Assembly (NCBI GenBank): GCA_934216155.1
Contig: CAKQBK010000001.1
Span: 40,724-104,723, forward strand
Direction: 5' to 3'
From: an uncultured Dialister sp.
Lineage (GTDB): Bacteria > Bacillota > Negativicutes > Veillonellales > Dialisteraceae
Length of the DNA stretch: 64,000 nucleotides
Shown here: positions 11,626-19,900 of the stretch, piece by piece
Position numbering within the stretch: the stretch's first letter is position 1
Layout of the letters: every line of letters starts with the position of its first letter
Notes under the pieces: model-generated
Database searches by the model: none
The model's input: only the letters and a program-made list of their open reading frames with translations
What the model was told of the DNA's origin: nothing
Position numbers and translations under genes: made by a program

Positions 11626-11840
11626 TAAATTAGTTTAGAGGTTAGTGATAGATATAAACCTTAACCCAATGAGGGTTTCAAGTATTGCTTTGTTTGAATA
11701 TGGGACTCGGAATGTAACCCCTAAACCTATCATTTGGATAAAACGGTGATTTGCTTATATATCAATAATACAGTACACCAGGCCCTAGGGATTAGGAAAA
11801 TATTGATGAAATCGGCATTTTCCTAACTCTTTGACAACAT

Positions 11841-11890
11841 AAAAAGACTGCGTAATCATGAATCAAATCATGGTTACGCAGTCTTTTTAT
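11841..11890. terminator. Bidirectional intrinsic terminator
   Basis: Stem AAAGACTGCGTAA(C)CATGA with a short loop and its complement, flanked by A and T tracts. It separates the adhesin region from the repeat and RNA block that follows. Confidence 0.75.
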
Positions 11891-11899
11891 TTTTAAGGC

Positions 11900-12193
11900 A
11901 CTGCTGTTAAGTTAAGGATTTGCGTTAGTAAGTATGATTCCGCTGGTGGTGACAGGTTGCTCAAATTTCTAAGAGTCCTCAGGTTACTAAGGCTTCTAAA
12001 GTTGATCAGGTTTCTCGAATGTGCCAATAAATGCTAGCGTTATCATCTCATTTGAGGATCGTGAGAACCTTCAGAACCCTTAGAACCGTTACACTAAAAG
12101 GTGATTCTGCGTAGATAATGACGCTAGCGTCTATAGGCACATTCGAGAAACCTGAGCAGCTTGAGTAACCTAAGTAACTTGAGAAACCTGTAA
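11900..12193. repeat. Family A element, double module
   Basis: Starts with the family A end TGCTGTTAAGTTAAG. It carries 9-bp-unit arms (AGGTTNCTC in one direction, GAGNAACCT in the other) around two centres (TCTCGAATGTGCC). The second module is contiguous with the 3' end of the structured RNA on the minus strand. The same arrangement recurs, inverted, at 35693-35930. Confidence 0.8.
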
Positions 12194-12198
12194 CAAAC

Positions 12199-12506
12199 AC
12201 AAAAATCCCACAGCAAAAACAGGGGGGGACCTTGGCACTACGAGCCCGAATGTAATGCCTGGTTCTCTTTGTTTTCGCTGCGGGATTTCACCTGCGTCAG
12301 GATCAAATTCCTTTCGGAATTTGCCAACTTTCTTATTAAGTTTTACATCAGTGAAGCTAGGGAACTTCACCCGGTTGAGCGGCTGTGTCCAGCCGGAGCT
12401 CTTATGGATTCGTCATCCGTAGGCAACTTGCAGGTCCTATCCCCACAGCGTTTTTTTGATCGGCGCCGTGCGCTATGGTCTTCTGACCTTTGCCTTGACC
12501 TCATCA
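12199..12506 (-). ncRNA. Structured RNA, copy 1 (unassigned family)
   Basis: Minus-strand unit with its own promoter and an intrinsic terminator (CCCGCAGC pairing with GCTGTGGG, then a U tract at the low-coordinate end). It folds on paper into at least six hairpins: AGGCAA/TTGCCT enclosing AGGTC/GACCT; GGAT/ATCC; GAG..GGCTG/CAGCC..CTC; GTGAAG/CTTCAC; AAATTCC-GAAA-GGAATTT; and GGCATTAC/GTAGTGCC. It is about 90% identical to 35394-35692, with differences concentrated in loops or keeping pairs. No open reading frame is evident. I do not recognise RNase P, tmRNA, SRP or a known riboswitch core; a 6S-like or raiA-like RNA is possible but untested. Confidence 0.75.
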
Positions 12507-12512
12507 TACACG

Positions 12513-12541
12513 ATGTGAGATGAAAAATCAAGCGTTTGCAA
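12513..12541 (-). promoter_or_regulatory. Sigma-70 promoter of RNA copy 1
   Basis: On the minus strand TTGATT, 17 bp, TATGAT. The same boxes and spacing occur at RNA copy 2. Confidence 0.75.
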
Positions 12542-12630
12542 AAACTTTGTTCTTACAGGCTCTGTAAATGCAAAAATCGCTCTTAGAGAGTCTGTAAGGT
12601 GATGACGTGTATACTTATTTTTCTTTGTGA

Positions 12631-12716
12631 TTGGTGACTAGGGAGTGAGGAGTTAGGAATGAGGAGTGAGGAGTGGTGGTAGCGGCGCACAACTTATAGA
12701 GCGCCGCCATTTTTTA
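12631..12716. repeat. Family B half element
   Basis: Heptamer arm (GTGAGGA, TTAGGAA units) followed by the GCGGCGC/GCGCCGC hairpin with loop ACAACTTATAGA. From here to 12897 there is only a degraded family A remnant (about 12815-12865) and no gene. Confidence 0.75.
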
Positions 12717-12897
12717 TTTTAAAGAGAAACATGAGGTAATTCGGCGGCTGCATACGATTCTTTAGGAAAACATTGATTTAATTAGTGGCTGGTCGTTAAT
12801 TCACTTAGCTGGCGTTATTATCTCATTGGGGAACCCTGAATAATCTGAGAAACTCTGCCTGTTTTCTTATGGTGAATGTATCACGGAAAGTCATATT

Positions 12898-13602
12898 TCA
12901 GTGGGCAGACTTCCCGGCGATCGCTAGCAGTTCGGCTTTGTTAGTGACGTGAAATTTGTGGCACAATTCTCCGACGTGGTAGCGGACGGTGCGAGGGGAA
13001 ATAGAGAGTGCCTCTGCAATTGCAGCGTATGTTTTCCCTTGAGACAGGAGTTCCAGGATAAGTTTTTGCCGATCTGATAAATCAGGGAAATGCTGTAAGT
13101 TTTTATCGGCTACCAGTTGTTGCATGTATTCGTAGTTGGTGCGTCCAGCAATCTTGGGGAATTGCCCTTCTTGTTTCATCGATGTCCATGGATTGGAGGT
13201 ATGAATGTGAACGATTTTCAATTGTCCTTTTTCCACATGATACACCATGGTGCAGCGTTGGTTTTCTGACAGAACCAGTCCGCTTTCCGGCGGGGTGGTA
13301 AGGGGCACTTCGCAGATAACCAGATACACGTAGTCCGTGATGGCCTGGGCGGTGTATTTCCCTTTGCCTACACGGATGAGAGGTACTTCTTTCATGTCTC
13401 GCTGGTGGCTATAGGCGACGAGTGCTTCTTCTAAGGAATGGTAGATTTCTCCTTCTGCCGCACCGATCCAACTGAAACTTTTCTCTGAAATCCAACAGGG
13501 GAGATCTTTGGGATGGATGCTTTTTTCGTAGAAACCGTGCATCATCATTTCAGAAATACGAACGGCTTCTTTGCACCAGTATTCCTGGGTTTGGTGGGTC
13601 AT
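12898..13602 (-). CDS. LuxR-type HTH regulator with N-terminal sensor-like domain
   Basis: 234 residues starting at the ATG preceded by AGAGAGGTGATT; codons further upstream are repeat-derived and excluded. Residues about 175-230 (LSDRQKLILELLSQGKTY.AIAEAL.ISPRTVRYHV) are a canonical LuxR/GerE helix-turn-helix, so the protein binds DNA. Residues 10-140 resemble the NTF2/SnoaL fold seen fused to LuxR domains in Negativicutes; this is inferred from length and pattern, and the ligand is unknown. No receiver domain or phosphorylatable Asp is visible. It is divergent from the flavin reductase gene, which could be a target. A family B remnant lies just upstream of its start. Confidence 0.75.
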   Translation of the reverse strand: MTHQTQEYWCKEAVRISEMMMHGFYEKSIHPKDLPCWISEKSFSWIGAAEGEIYHSLEEALVAYSHQRDMKEVPLIRVGKGKYTAQAITDYVYLVICEVPLTTPPESGLVLSENQRCTMVYHVEKGQLKIVHIHTSNPWTSMKQEGQFPKIAGRTNYEYMQQLVADKNLQHFPDLSDRQKLILELLSQGKTYAAIAEALSISPRTVRYHVGELCHKFHVTNKAELLAIAGKSAH

Positions 13603-13620
13603 GGGAATCACCTCTCTTAG

Positions 13621-13790
13621 AAGCAATGAGGAATGAGGAGTTGGGAATGAGGAATGAAGGTGGCGGCGCATCAAATAAAAAAGCACCGCATTTTTGTTTT
13701 TATTATTATAGCGTAGAACATATACTATTTCATGGGGATGTTGTTGGTTGACGGTTGTTTGTTGTTGGTTTATTCTCCGAGCATAGCTTC
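13621..13790. repeat. Degenerate family B element plus GTTGTTG heptamers
   Basis: Arm of GAGGAAT units, an imperfect hairpin (GCGGCGC with GCACCGC), then GTTGGTT/GTTGTTG repeats at 13740-13775. Complementary AACCAAC units occur at 13869-13890. It occupies the divergent promoter region between the LuxR gene and the flavin reductase gene. Confidence 0.6.
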
Positions 13791-13936
13791 TACAATTTTC
13801 ACTAAAAGAAAGTGGCATTGGTTTAAGGGTTTATTTTTGTGACAATAGACACGGTAAACTTTGGCGGATAAACCAACAACCAACAACAAAATCTCTATGT
13901 TATAATGAAGTCACAGAAACAAAGGAGGCAATCACT

Positions 13937-14449
13937 ATGTTTAAAGAAATTAAACCGGAAGAACTCACTTGGAATCCATTTACCCAGATCGGCAAGGGCT
14001 GGTTCTTGGTCACTGCTGGAGATGAAAAGAAGTCCAATACCATGACTGTTAGCTGGGGCGGCATGGGTGTATGGTGGGGCAAGGATGCGGTGACTGTATA
14101 CATTCGTCAGAACCGCTGCACCAAGGAATTTATCGATAGCCATGACACATTCACCGTATCTGCTCTTCCAGAATCTTTCAAAAAGGAAATGGGCTACATG
14201 GGCTCTCACTCTGGCCATGACGGAGACAAATGGGAAGCCACCGGCCTTCATCCCTATGCGGTAGATGGTACCGCCGGGGTAGCAGAAGCAGATGTGATTC
14301 TGGTATGCAAGAAGATGCTGGAAACGAAACTGGATGAAACCACATTCTTGGACAAGGATATGGAAAAACGCTGGTATGATGGCAAAGAAGCAGGCAATTT
14401 CCATACCATGTATATTGCGTCCATTGAAAAGGTGCTCGTAAAAGCGTAA
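13937..14449 (+). CDS. Flavin reductase family protein
   Basis: 170 residues, start chosen by the strong AAAGGAGG. The sequence (NTMTVSWGGMGVWWGKDAV.VYIR, then F.VSALPESFKKEMGYMG) matches the flavin-reductase-like FMN-binding split-barrel family. Members bind FMN and reduce flavin or a small substrate, or act as flavoredoxin. The partner is unknown. It is monocistronic, with a TATAAT hexamer at 13901-13906 in a plausible position but no clear -35. Confidence 0.8.
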   Translation: MFKEIKPEELTWNPFTQIGKGWFLVTAGDEKKSNTMTVSWGGMGVWWGKDAVTVYIRQNRCTKEFIDSHDTFTVSALPESFKKEMGYMGSHSGHDGDKWEATGLHPYAVDGTAGVAEADVILVCKKMLETKLDETTFLDKDMEKRWYDGKEAGNFHTMYIASIEKVLVKA

Positions 14450-14634
14450 GCGGTAGTTTATCATCAGTGTGACTGGTGACTGGTGACTGGTGACTGGTGA
14501 TTAGTAGCTAGGCCCTAGGGATATGGGGTTAAGGTTTAAAAATAAAACTCTACACCTTAAACTTTAACCCTCGAGATAAATAAGTTTTATAAAAGCTGAA
14601 TGACTTACCAACCATGACTAAGACTATCCACTCA

Positions 14635-14690
14635 TAAACAAAGCGGTGCTCCATTCTTATATTCAAAGAATGGAAGCACCGCTTTGTTTA
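14635..14690. terminator. Bidirectional terminator between convergent genes
   Basis: Long stem AAACAAAGCGGTGCTTCCATTCTT-type with its complement and T/A tracts, placed between the convergent flavin reductase and NimA-like genes. The rest of the gap (14450-14765) holds TGACTGG and TTAGGGA-type heptamers and CCCTAGGGCCTAG palindromes. Confidence 0.85.
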
Positions 14691-14765
14691 TACACGTTTC
14701 ACGTGAAACATCCTAATCCCTAGGGCCTAGCTACTAATCCCTTATCCCAGTCACTAGTCTACTAG

Positions 14766-15260
14766 TCACCGTTTCGGATTCGATTTCGCTTGAAATTCAT
14801 CTACATCCAGTCGATAGATAGAGGTGTGAAGTACCATCTGGTCGGTGATGGTCCAATCTTTGGGAGAATAATGTTTCATAAAAAGGGAAACGGTTTGTTT
14901 CTTTTCTTCTACATCAGAGATTTCTGTCACTGTGCCGCTGCCGATAATGCTCTCGTAGTGGCTGGTGAATTGGGACGGATCGGTTTCATTGGGGACCACG
15001 GCACCGCCGTTGTCAATCTCAAATCCCACAGAAGTTCTTTTTGCCAGGATGTCATGCTTCAGTCCTGCCTGGGCACCGTGGAAATAGAGAGTCAGCTTTC
15101 CTTTTTCGTAGGTGTAGCTGTAATTGACTGGCACCACATAAATACGGTCTTCATCATAAAGACCTAAACGGACAATGGTATTTTCGTCTAAAATTTGACG
15201 GATAGAAGTTTCCTCTGTAATGAGGCGATCTTTTCTGCGCATAGGGGTAGTTTTGGACAT
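14766..15260 (-). CDS. Pyridoxamine-5'-phosphate-oxidase-like (NimA-type) flavoprotein
   Basis: 164 residues with ribosome site AGAAAGGAGC. The N-terminus MRRKDRLITEE and the split-barrel pattern (VRLGLYDEDRIYVVPVNYSY..., FHGAQAGLKHD) match the PNPOx-like family that includes the nitroimidazole reductases NimA-J. Members bind a flavin at a dimer interface; several confer nitroimidazole resistance in anaerobes, but the activity here cannot be told from sequence. Confidence 0.8.
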   Translation of the reverse strand: MSKTTPMRRKDRLITEETSIRQILDENTIVRLGLYDEDRIYVVPVNYSYTYEKGKLTLYFHGAQAGLKHDILAKRTSVGFEIDNGGAVVPNETDPSQFTSHYESIIGSGTVTEISDVEEKKQTVSLFMKHYSPKDWTITDQMVLHTSIYRLDVDEFQAKSNPKR

Positions 15261-15429
15261 AAGAGCGCTCCTTTCTAATGTGTTGTTAGTTGCTTGGGAC
15301 TAGACAATTAACAAATGCCTGAGTACTTATCGTATAGAATCATTGTACCATGCCTGCCTTCTATTGTGATAAATAGGAGACAGGTATTTTTATATGGATG
15401 GAAATTTTGGTATGCTATATACGAAGGAT

Positions 15430-15678
15430 ACTGTAGTTTGAGTAAGTAGGTATGACTTCGCTTGTAGTTACAGGTTTCTCAAGTTGCTCAGGCTGCTCAT
15501 GTTTCTCGAATGTGCCAATAGATGCTAGGGAAACGCTGATTTAATCAAAGCGTTTGAAATTATATGAATTTTTATCCAAAGCATCGTCAAGGAAATCCTT
15601 AAATAACCTAGCGTTATCATCTCATTTGGGGAACCTGAGAAACCTAAGAGTCCTGAGTAACCTGAGAATCTGTGAGGC
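15430..15678. repeat. Family A element with a foreign centre
   Basis: Left arm (AGGTTTCTC units) and right arm (GAGNAACCT units) of family A are separated in the loop by about 75 bp of unrelated AT-rich sequence (about 15529-15607). It occupies the gap before the metallohydrolase gene. Confidence 0.7.
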
Positions 15679-15733
15679 GGAAAAATTATTGTATGTTTTG
15701 CATAAGAAAATACTGATTTAGAAAGGAAATGCT

Positions 15734-16834
15734 ATGTCTCTATTGAAATATATCATAGGTGGCGCCGTGCTTCTGGGATTTGTCGGATATTGGTTTGTGT
15801 CCCAACCCCAGATGGATCCGCTTATGACAGATGCACGGAGAAAGAAAATCGAGGCATCGCCTCATTATGTGAATGGGCAGTTTGTGCCCCAGCATCCTCA
15901 CAGTGCGGTGAAACCTACTTTGGGATTCTGGAAAGAATTTTTATTTCCGACTCCGGGGAAAACCATTCCGAAAGAGCAGATCGTAACGCAGAAAACAGAT
16001 TTGAAATCTCTCCCCGCAGAGGAAGATGTGGTGGTCTGGATGGGACATTCTTCTTTCTACATGCAGCTTCATGGAAAGAAAATTTTGATTGACCCCATTG
16101 CACAGACCTATGCCTCTCCTGTGCCTTTCATTGATAAGGCTATGGAGGGCAGTAACGTGTATGGGCCGGAGGACATGCCTGATGATATCGATGTGATGGT
16201 ACTGTCCCATGACCATTGGGACCATTTGGATTATGATTTTGTGCGGGCTATGGAACCGAAGGTACACCACGTAGTGACAGGCCTTGGAAATGGCGGATAC
16301 TATGAAAAATGGGGGTATCCATTAAATAAAATTCATGAGGAAGATTGGTGGATGCCGGTCAAAATTGATGACGACCTGACGGTGTGGGTTTTGCCGACCC
16401 GTCATTTCTCTGGACGGCTTCTGCATAAGAACCAGACATTATATGCCAGCTTTGCTTTTGAAACACCTGATAAGAAGGTGTACTATACAGGTGATGGCGG
16501 ATATGACGACCGCTTTAAAGAAATTGGTGACAAATTTGGCGGTTTCGACTTGGCTCTCGTGGAAGATGGTCAATACAATACTGCTTGGCCTACGGTGCAT
16601 ATGATGCCAGAAGAAAGTGCCAAAGCAGGAGAAGAATTGCAGGCGAAAGCGGTGATTCCTTGTCACAATGGGAAATATCCCCTGTCTGACCATACCTGGA
16701 AAGAACCTTATGAACGAATCATGGCCGCATCGGTGGGAAAGTCCTATACCCTGTTGACGCCTATGATTGGCGAGAAAGTAGACATTGGTGGAAATAATGA
16801 AAAGTTGCATCCTTGGTGGAAGGATGTTAGATAG
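15734..16834 (+). CDS. Membrane-anchored metallo-beta-lactamase-fold hydrolase
   Basis: 366 residues, start after AGAAAGGAAAT. An N-terminal hydrophobic helix (residues 4-22) should anchor it. The zinc motif HDHWDHLD is at residues 159-166, with further His/Asp sites in TRHFSGR and YYTGDGGYD and a late HNGKYPLSDH. This is the lactamase_B_2 / NAPE-PLD-like branch of the family (hydrolases of phosphodiester or ester bonds, including UlaG-type enzymes). The substrate is unknown; similar proteins are often annotated as N-acyl-phosphatidylethanolamine phospholipase D-like. Confidence 0.8.
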   Translation: MSLLKYIIGGAVLLGFVGYWFVSQPQMDPLMTDARRKKIEASPHYVNGQFVPQHPHSAVKPTLGFWKEFLFPTPGKTIPKEQIVTQKTDLKSLPAEEDVVVWMGHSSFYMQLHGKKILIDPIAQTYASPVPFIDKAMEGSNVYGPEDMPDDIDVMVLSHDHWDHLDYDFVRAMEPKVHHVVTGLGNGGYYEKWGYPLNKIHEEDWWMPVKIDDDLTVWVLPTRHFSGRLLHKNQTLYASFAFETPDKKVYYTGDGGYDDRFKEIGDKFGGFDLALVEDGQYNTAWPTVHMMPEESAKAGEELQAKAVIPCHNGKYPLSDHTWKEPYERIMAASVGKSYTLLTPMIGEKVDIGGNNEKLHPWWKDVR

Positions 16835-16839
16835 TTAGC

Positions 16840-16890
16840 AGTTGGCAGTTAACAGTTAACAGTTAACTGCTAACTGCTAACTGCCAACTT
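16840..16890. repeat. AACAGTT/AACTGCT heptamer palindrome
   Basis: 7-bp units run into their own inverted copies, giving one long hairpin between the hydrolase and the carbonic anhydrase. It lacks the T tract of an intrinsic terminator. Confidence 0.75.
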
Positions 16891-16912
16891 ACTTATTACA
16901 GGAGGAATTGTT

Positions 16913-17470
16913 ATGTATACAGCCAAAGAAGTATTAGACTTATTGCAACATGGAAATACGGCCTATGTGGCAAGTGGTGCGTTTTGTGGAAATATTTCTG
17001 ATGATAGGCGAAAAGAGCTGACAGAAAAGGGTCAGTCGCCTATGGCGGTGGTCATTGCTTGCGCCGATTCACGGGTGGTGCCGGAAGTGATTTTTTCTTG
17101 CGGATTGGGAGATCTTTTCACCATTCGCATTGCGGGCAATGTGATGGATGCCCATCAAATGGGCTCTGTGGAGTATGCCGTATCTCATTTGCAAACGCCC
17201 TTGGTGGTGGTTCTGGGACATACCCATTGCGGGGCTGTGGCCGCAGCATTACATGGAGAAGCGGATGGACACATCAAGTACATCATCGATTCTATCCAGA
17301 AAGCGATTGGAGAAGAAACCGATGCCTATCGGGCTTGCGTTCTCAATGTGCAGGCTGCGGTTTGTGAAATTCAAGAGGCCTTTGCCCATGAAACCGATCC
17401 GATTCTGCAGCATGAACAGGTGGTAGGCGCTGTGTATGATATTGAGACAGGGACTGTTTCTTTTTTGTGA
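16913..17470 (+). CDS. Beta-class carbonic anhydrase
   Basis: 185 residues after a strong AGGAGGA. It interconverts CO2 and bicarbonate. Zinc site: Cys50 and Asp52 within CADSR, His103 and Cys106 within GHTHCGA. The spacing and the motif AGNVMDAHQMGSVEYAV are typical of the short prokaryotic beta class. It supplies bicarbonate for carboxylation and pH balance. Transcription with the upstream hydrolase is possible, with a heptamer hairpin between them. Confidence 0.92.
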   Translation: MYTAKEVLDLLQHGNTAYVASGAFCGNISDDRRKELTEKGQSPMAVVIACADSRVVPEVIFSCGLGDLFTIRIAGNVMDAHQMGSVEYAVSHLQTPLVVVLGHTHCGAVAAALHGEADGHIKYIIDSIQKAIGEETDAYRACVLNVQAAVCEIQEAFAHETDPILQHEQVVGAVYDIETGTVSFL

Positions 17471-17486
17471 AGTACGGTGGTGGTTT

Positions 17487-17643
17487 TAGTGCGTAATGCG
17501 TAGTGCGAAGTGCGTAATGAAGGAAGGGGCGCATAAAAATTTAGAAGCGCCCCAATACCCCTTTTTATAAAAAACTCGCGGCGCTTTATAAGTTGTGCGC
17601 CGCACCACCATTACGCACTACGCACTTCGCATTACGCATTGCT
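17487..17643. repeat. Complete family B element (type example)
   Basis: Left arm of four TGCGTAG-like heptamers, hairpin GGGGCGC/GCGCCCC, spacer ATACCCCTTTTTATA, second hairpin GCGGCGC/GCGCCGC in inverse orientation, and a right arm that is the inverted copy of the left. The whole is one palindrome of about 150 bp and shows the full plan of which other copies are halves. Confidence 0.85.
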
Positions 17644-17661
17644 ATTAAACGAGAGGTAAGA

Positions 17662-19023
17662 ATGAAAACGAAAGTAGATATGACCCATGGCCCTATGGGG
17701 CGAAAGACACTGACGTTTGCCCTCTTTTTAGGGGCGACAGGTCTATTGCAGCAACTCTTCAATGCCATCGATACGGTGATCATGGGACAGTTTGTAGGAA
17801 AAGAAGCCATGGCGGCAGTGGGGAGCAATGCGCCCATCGTAGGACTTATAGTCACTTTTTTCATTGGGATTTCTTTAGGTAGCAATGTGGTCATTGCTCA
17901 ATTTACAGGGAAAAAAGACGAGGCAGGTGTGTCTTCGGCGGTACATACGTCGGTCCTGTTTGCCTTTGTATGTGGTCTTGTCATGACCGTTATTGGGGAA
18001 TGTATCGCAGAACCATTGCTGGATTTGTTGCAGGTGCCAGAAGATATTTTAGGGCTGGCGTTGAAATATTTGAAAATCATATTTCTCGCTATGCCGGGCA
18101 TTTTAATGTACAACTTCACATCTGCTATTTTCCGTAGCCAAGGAGATACCCGGACACCGCTCATGTGCCTTTTGATTTCCGGGTGTATCAAAGTGGTTAT
18201 CAGTTATGTGCTGGTAGTCCATTTTGGTTTTGACGTGGGAGCAGTGGCTATTTCTACCATGTGTGCTACCATTTTAAGCTCTTTGATGTTGCTTGCGCTT
18301 TTGGTACATACGAAAATGGCCATTCGGCTTCATTGGCGGAAATTATCTATCCATTGGGGGCTCTTGAAAGAAATTCTTCGCATTGGCTCACCGGCCGGGC
18401 TCCAGTCCGCCGTATTTTGCTTGTCCAATATTGTGATCCAGGCAGCCATCAATAGTCTTGGCACCGATGTGGTGGCTGCATCGGCAGCAGCGTTCAATCT
18501 GGAAATCCTGGCATACATCTTTGTGAATGCTTTCGGTCAGACTTGTACCACCTTCGTGGGACAGAATTATGGTGCCGGGGACTTCAAACGATGCCGGAAA
18601 GTGGGAATCATCACCAGTTTGCAAAATCTGGGCGTCACCGTGGTGATTTGCAGTGTGATTCTCTACTTCGGCGTGCCGCTTCTGCAGCTGTTCAATGAGG
18701 ATGCAGCCGTAGTGGCCTATGGGGTGATTCGTTTGAAATACATCCTCTATGCGGAACCACTCAATTTGGTGATTGAAATGATTTCTGGCTTCATGCGTGG
18801 CTTTGGGAAATCCTTGGGGCCGGCACTGATTGTGTGTGGCGGTATTTGCGGGTCCCGATTGCTCTATGTGTTTACGGTCTTTGCGGCTTATCCGAGTTTT
18901 GATTGTCTCATGGCCGGGTATCCACTGTCCTGGCTCATTACAGCGGTGGGACTTTCGGTTTTGCTTTTTGTGACTAGGAAGAAATATGGTAAGAGCAATG
19001 AGAAATTAGGAATGAGGAATTAG
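17662..19023 (+). CDS. MATE family efflux transporter
   Basis: 453 residues from the ATG after GAGAGGTAAGA; codons upstream of it belong to the family B arm. About twelve hydrophobic segments in two homologous halves, with MATE patterns such as TGLLQQLFNAIDTVIMGQFVG and the second-half GSPAGLQSAVFCLSN. It acts as a Na+- or H+-coupled multidrug exporter in the inner membrane. The last residues (about KSNEKLGMRN) and the stop are read from a heptamer arm, so the C-terminus was probably altered when that repeat landed. Confidence 0.88.
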   Translation: MKTKVDMTHGPMGRKTLTFALFLGATGLLQQLFNAIDTVIMGQFVGKEAMAAVGSNAPIVGLIVTFFIGISLGSNVVIAQFTGKKDEAGVSSAVHTSVLFAFVCGLVMTVIGECIAEPLLDLLQVPEDILGLALKYLKIIFLAMPGILMYNFTSAIFRSQGDTRTPLMCLLISGCIKVVISYVLVVHFGFDVGAVAISTMCATILSSLMLLALLVHTKMAIRLHWRKLSIHWGLLKEILRIGSPAGLQSAVFCLSNIVIQAAINSLGTDVVAASAAAFNLEILAYIFVNAFGQTCTTFVGQNYGAGDFKRCRKVGIITSLQNLGVTVVICSVILYFGVPLLQLFNEDAAVVAYGVIRLKYILYAEPLNLVIEMISGFMRGFGKSLGPALIVCGGICGSRLLYVFTVFAAYPSFDCLMAGYPLSWLITAVGLSVLLFVTRKKYGKSNEKLGMRN

Positions 19024-19235
19024 GAATGGTATTAGTCCCATGGCGGATTGTCGTACCGTTCGTATTTTATTCCGCTAGAGCTGCCCCCTCAGCCTTCGGC
19101 AGCTCCCCCGACAGGGGAGCCGAGACAGCGGTGTAAACTTATATAGGCGCACAACTTATAAAGCGCCGCAGTACAATTTGTTGGTGACTGGTGACTGGTG
19201 ACTGGTGACTGGTGACTGGGATAAGTGCTTCCTAA
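19010..19235. repeat. Mosaic repeat block
   Basis: GAGGAAT units, then a palindrome around CAGCCTTCGGCAGCTCCCCC (19079-19130) of a kind common between genes of gut Firmicutes, a half family B hairpin (CGCACAACTTATAAAGCGCCG), and five TGACTGG heptamers (about 19187-19222). Confidence 0.7.
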
Positions 19236-19256
19236 TCCTTAGTCCCTGCTTTCAAA

Positions 19257-19297
19257 GAAAAACGATGGAATCTTTTCTGTGGATTTCATCGTTTTTT
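19257..19297. terminator. Intrinsic terminator
   Basis: Stem AAAACGATGGAATC/GATTTCATCGTTTT with a T tract, followed directly by a TATAAT hexamer (about 19302) that may start the prepilin peptidase transcript. Confidence 0.75.
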
Positions 19298-19354
19298 GCT
19301 ATAATACATGTGGAAGTTATGAAGTAATTTTAAACACTTTTAGAAGGAGGCTCT

Positions 19355-19900
19355 ATGATGGAGAAAGTTCCTATGTGTTGTCTCTTTCTGGGAGTGGGGA
19401 TTGTTGGTGTGATTTCCTGGTGCATCGCAGGAACTTGGTGGAGTATGGTTTTATATGCGATGCTCTTGTTGGGGCCTGCCGTGGAAGATGGGCGAAGTGG
19501 CTATATTTCTGATGGCTGGTCCCTGCTGATTGCTATTTCAGGAATGATAACGTCCTGGCAAATGGGGCATGGATGGGAAAGTGTCTTGTCAGCACTTATC
19601 ATTTTGGCTTTGTATGGCTTGCTTTGGCTCATTCGAAAAGAGGCTGCCGGTATGGGAGATGTGCTGCTTTCTGGGGCCATTGTTTTATGGCTTACGCCGG
19701 TATTTGCTCTGCTATTTCTTTGGCTAGCTTCTATGCTAGCTTTGGTCTGGTATGGATTTGTATGTCTTTATGAGAGAAGCGTAGCACGGAGGGGCGTCCG
19801 ATTTGCTCCGTTTCTAGCACTGGGAGGTGGGATGGCCTATGGACTGCAGGAAATGGTGGGACTGTCCCTTTTCACGCCGCTCTGGCTTTTTGCTCGCTGA
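19355..19900 (+). CDS. Prepilin peptidase (A24 type, peptidase domain only)
   Basis: 181 residues after GAAGGAGG. The aspartyl protease pair of the family is visible: the Asp in VEDGRSGYISD and the Asp in GMGDVLLSG (GxGD motif). Six or more membrane segments. The N-terminal methyltransferase domain of full-length PilD/GspO is absent, as in TadV/CpaA-like enzymes. It cleaves leader peptides of type IV pilins, likely those at 19839 and 44151-46657. It overlaps the next gene by about 60 bases. Confidence 0.82.
   Translation: MMEKVPMCCLFLGVGIVGVISWCIAGTWWSMVLYAMLLLGPAVEDGRSGYISDGWSLLIAISGMITSWQMGHGWESVLSALIILALYGLLWLIRKEAAGMGDVLLSGAIVLWLTPVFALLFLWLASMLALVWYGFVCLYERSVARRGVRFAPFLALGGGMAYGLQEMVGLSLFTPLWLFAR

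Noticed and set aside
11900-12193. CRISPR array made of the 9-bp GAGNAACCT units
   Set aside because: Units are too short, contiguous and part of inverted arms; no cas genes were seen.
16840-16890. Rho-independent terminator between the hydrolase and carbonic anhydrase
   Set aside because: A strong hairpin, but AT-balanced and without a T tract; better explained as a heptamer palindrome.
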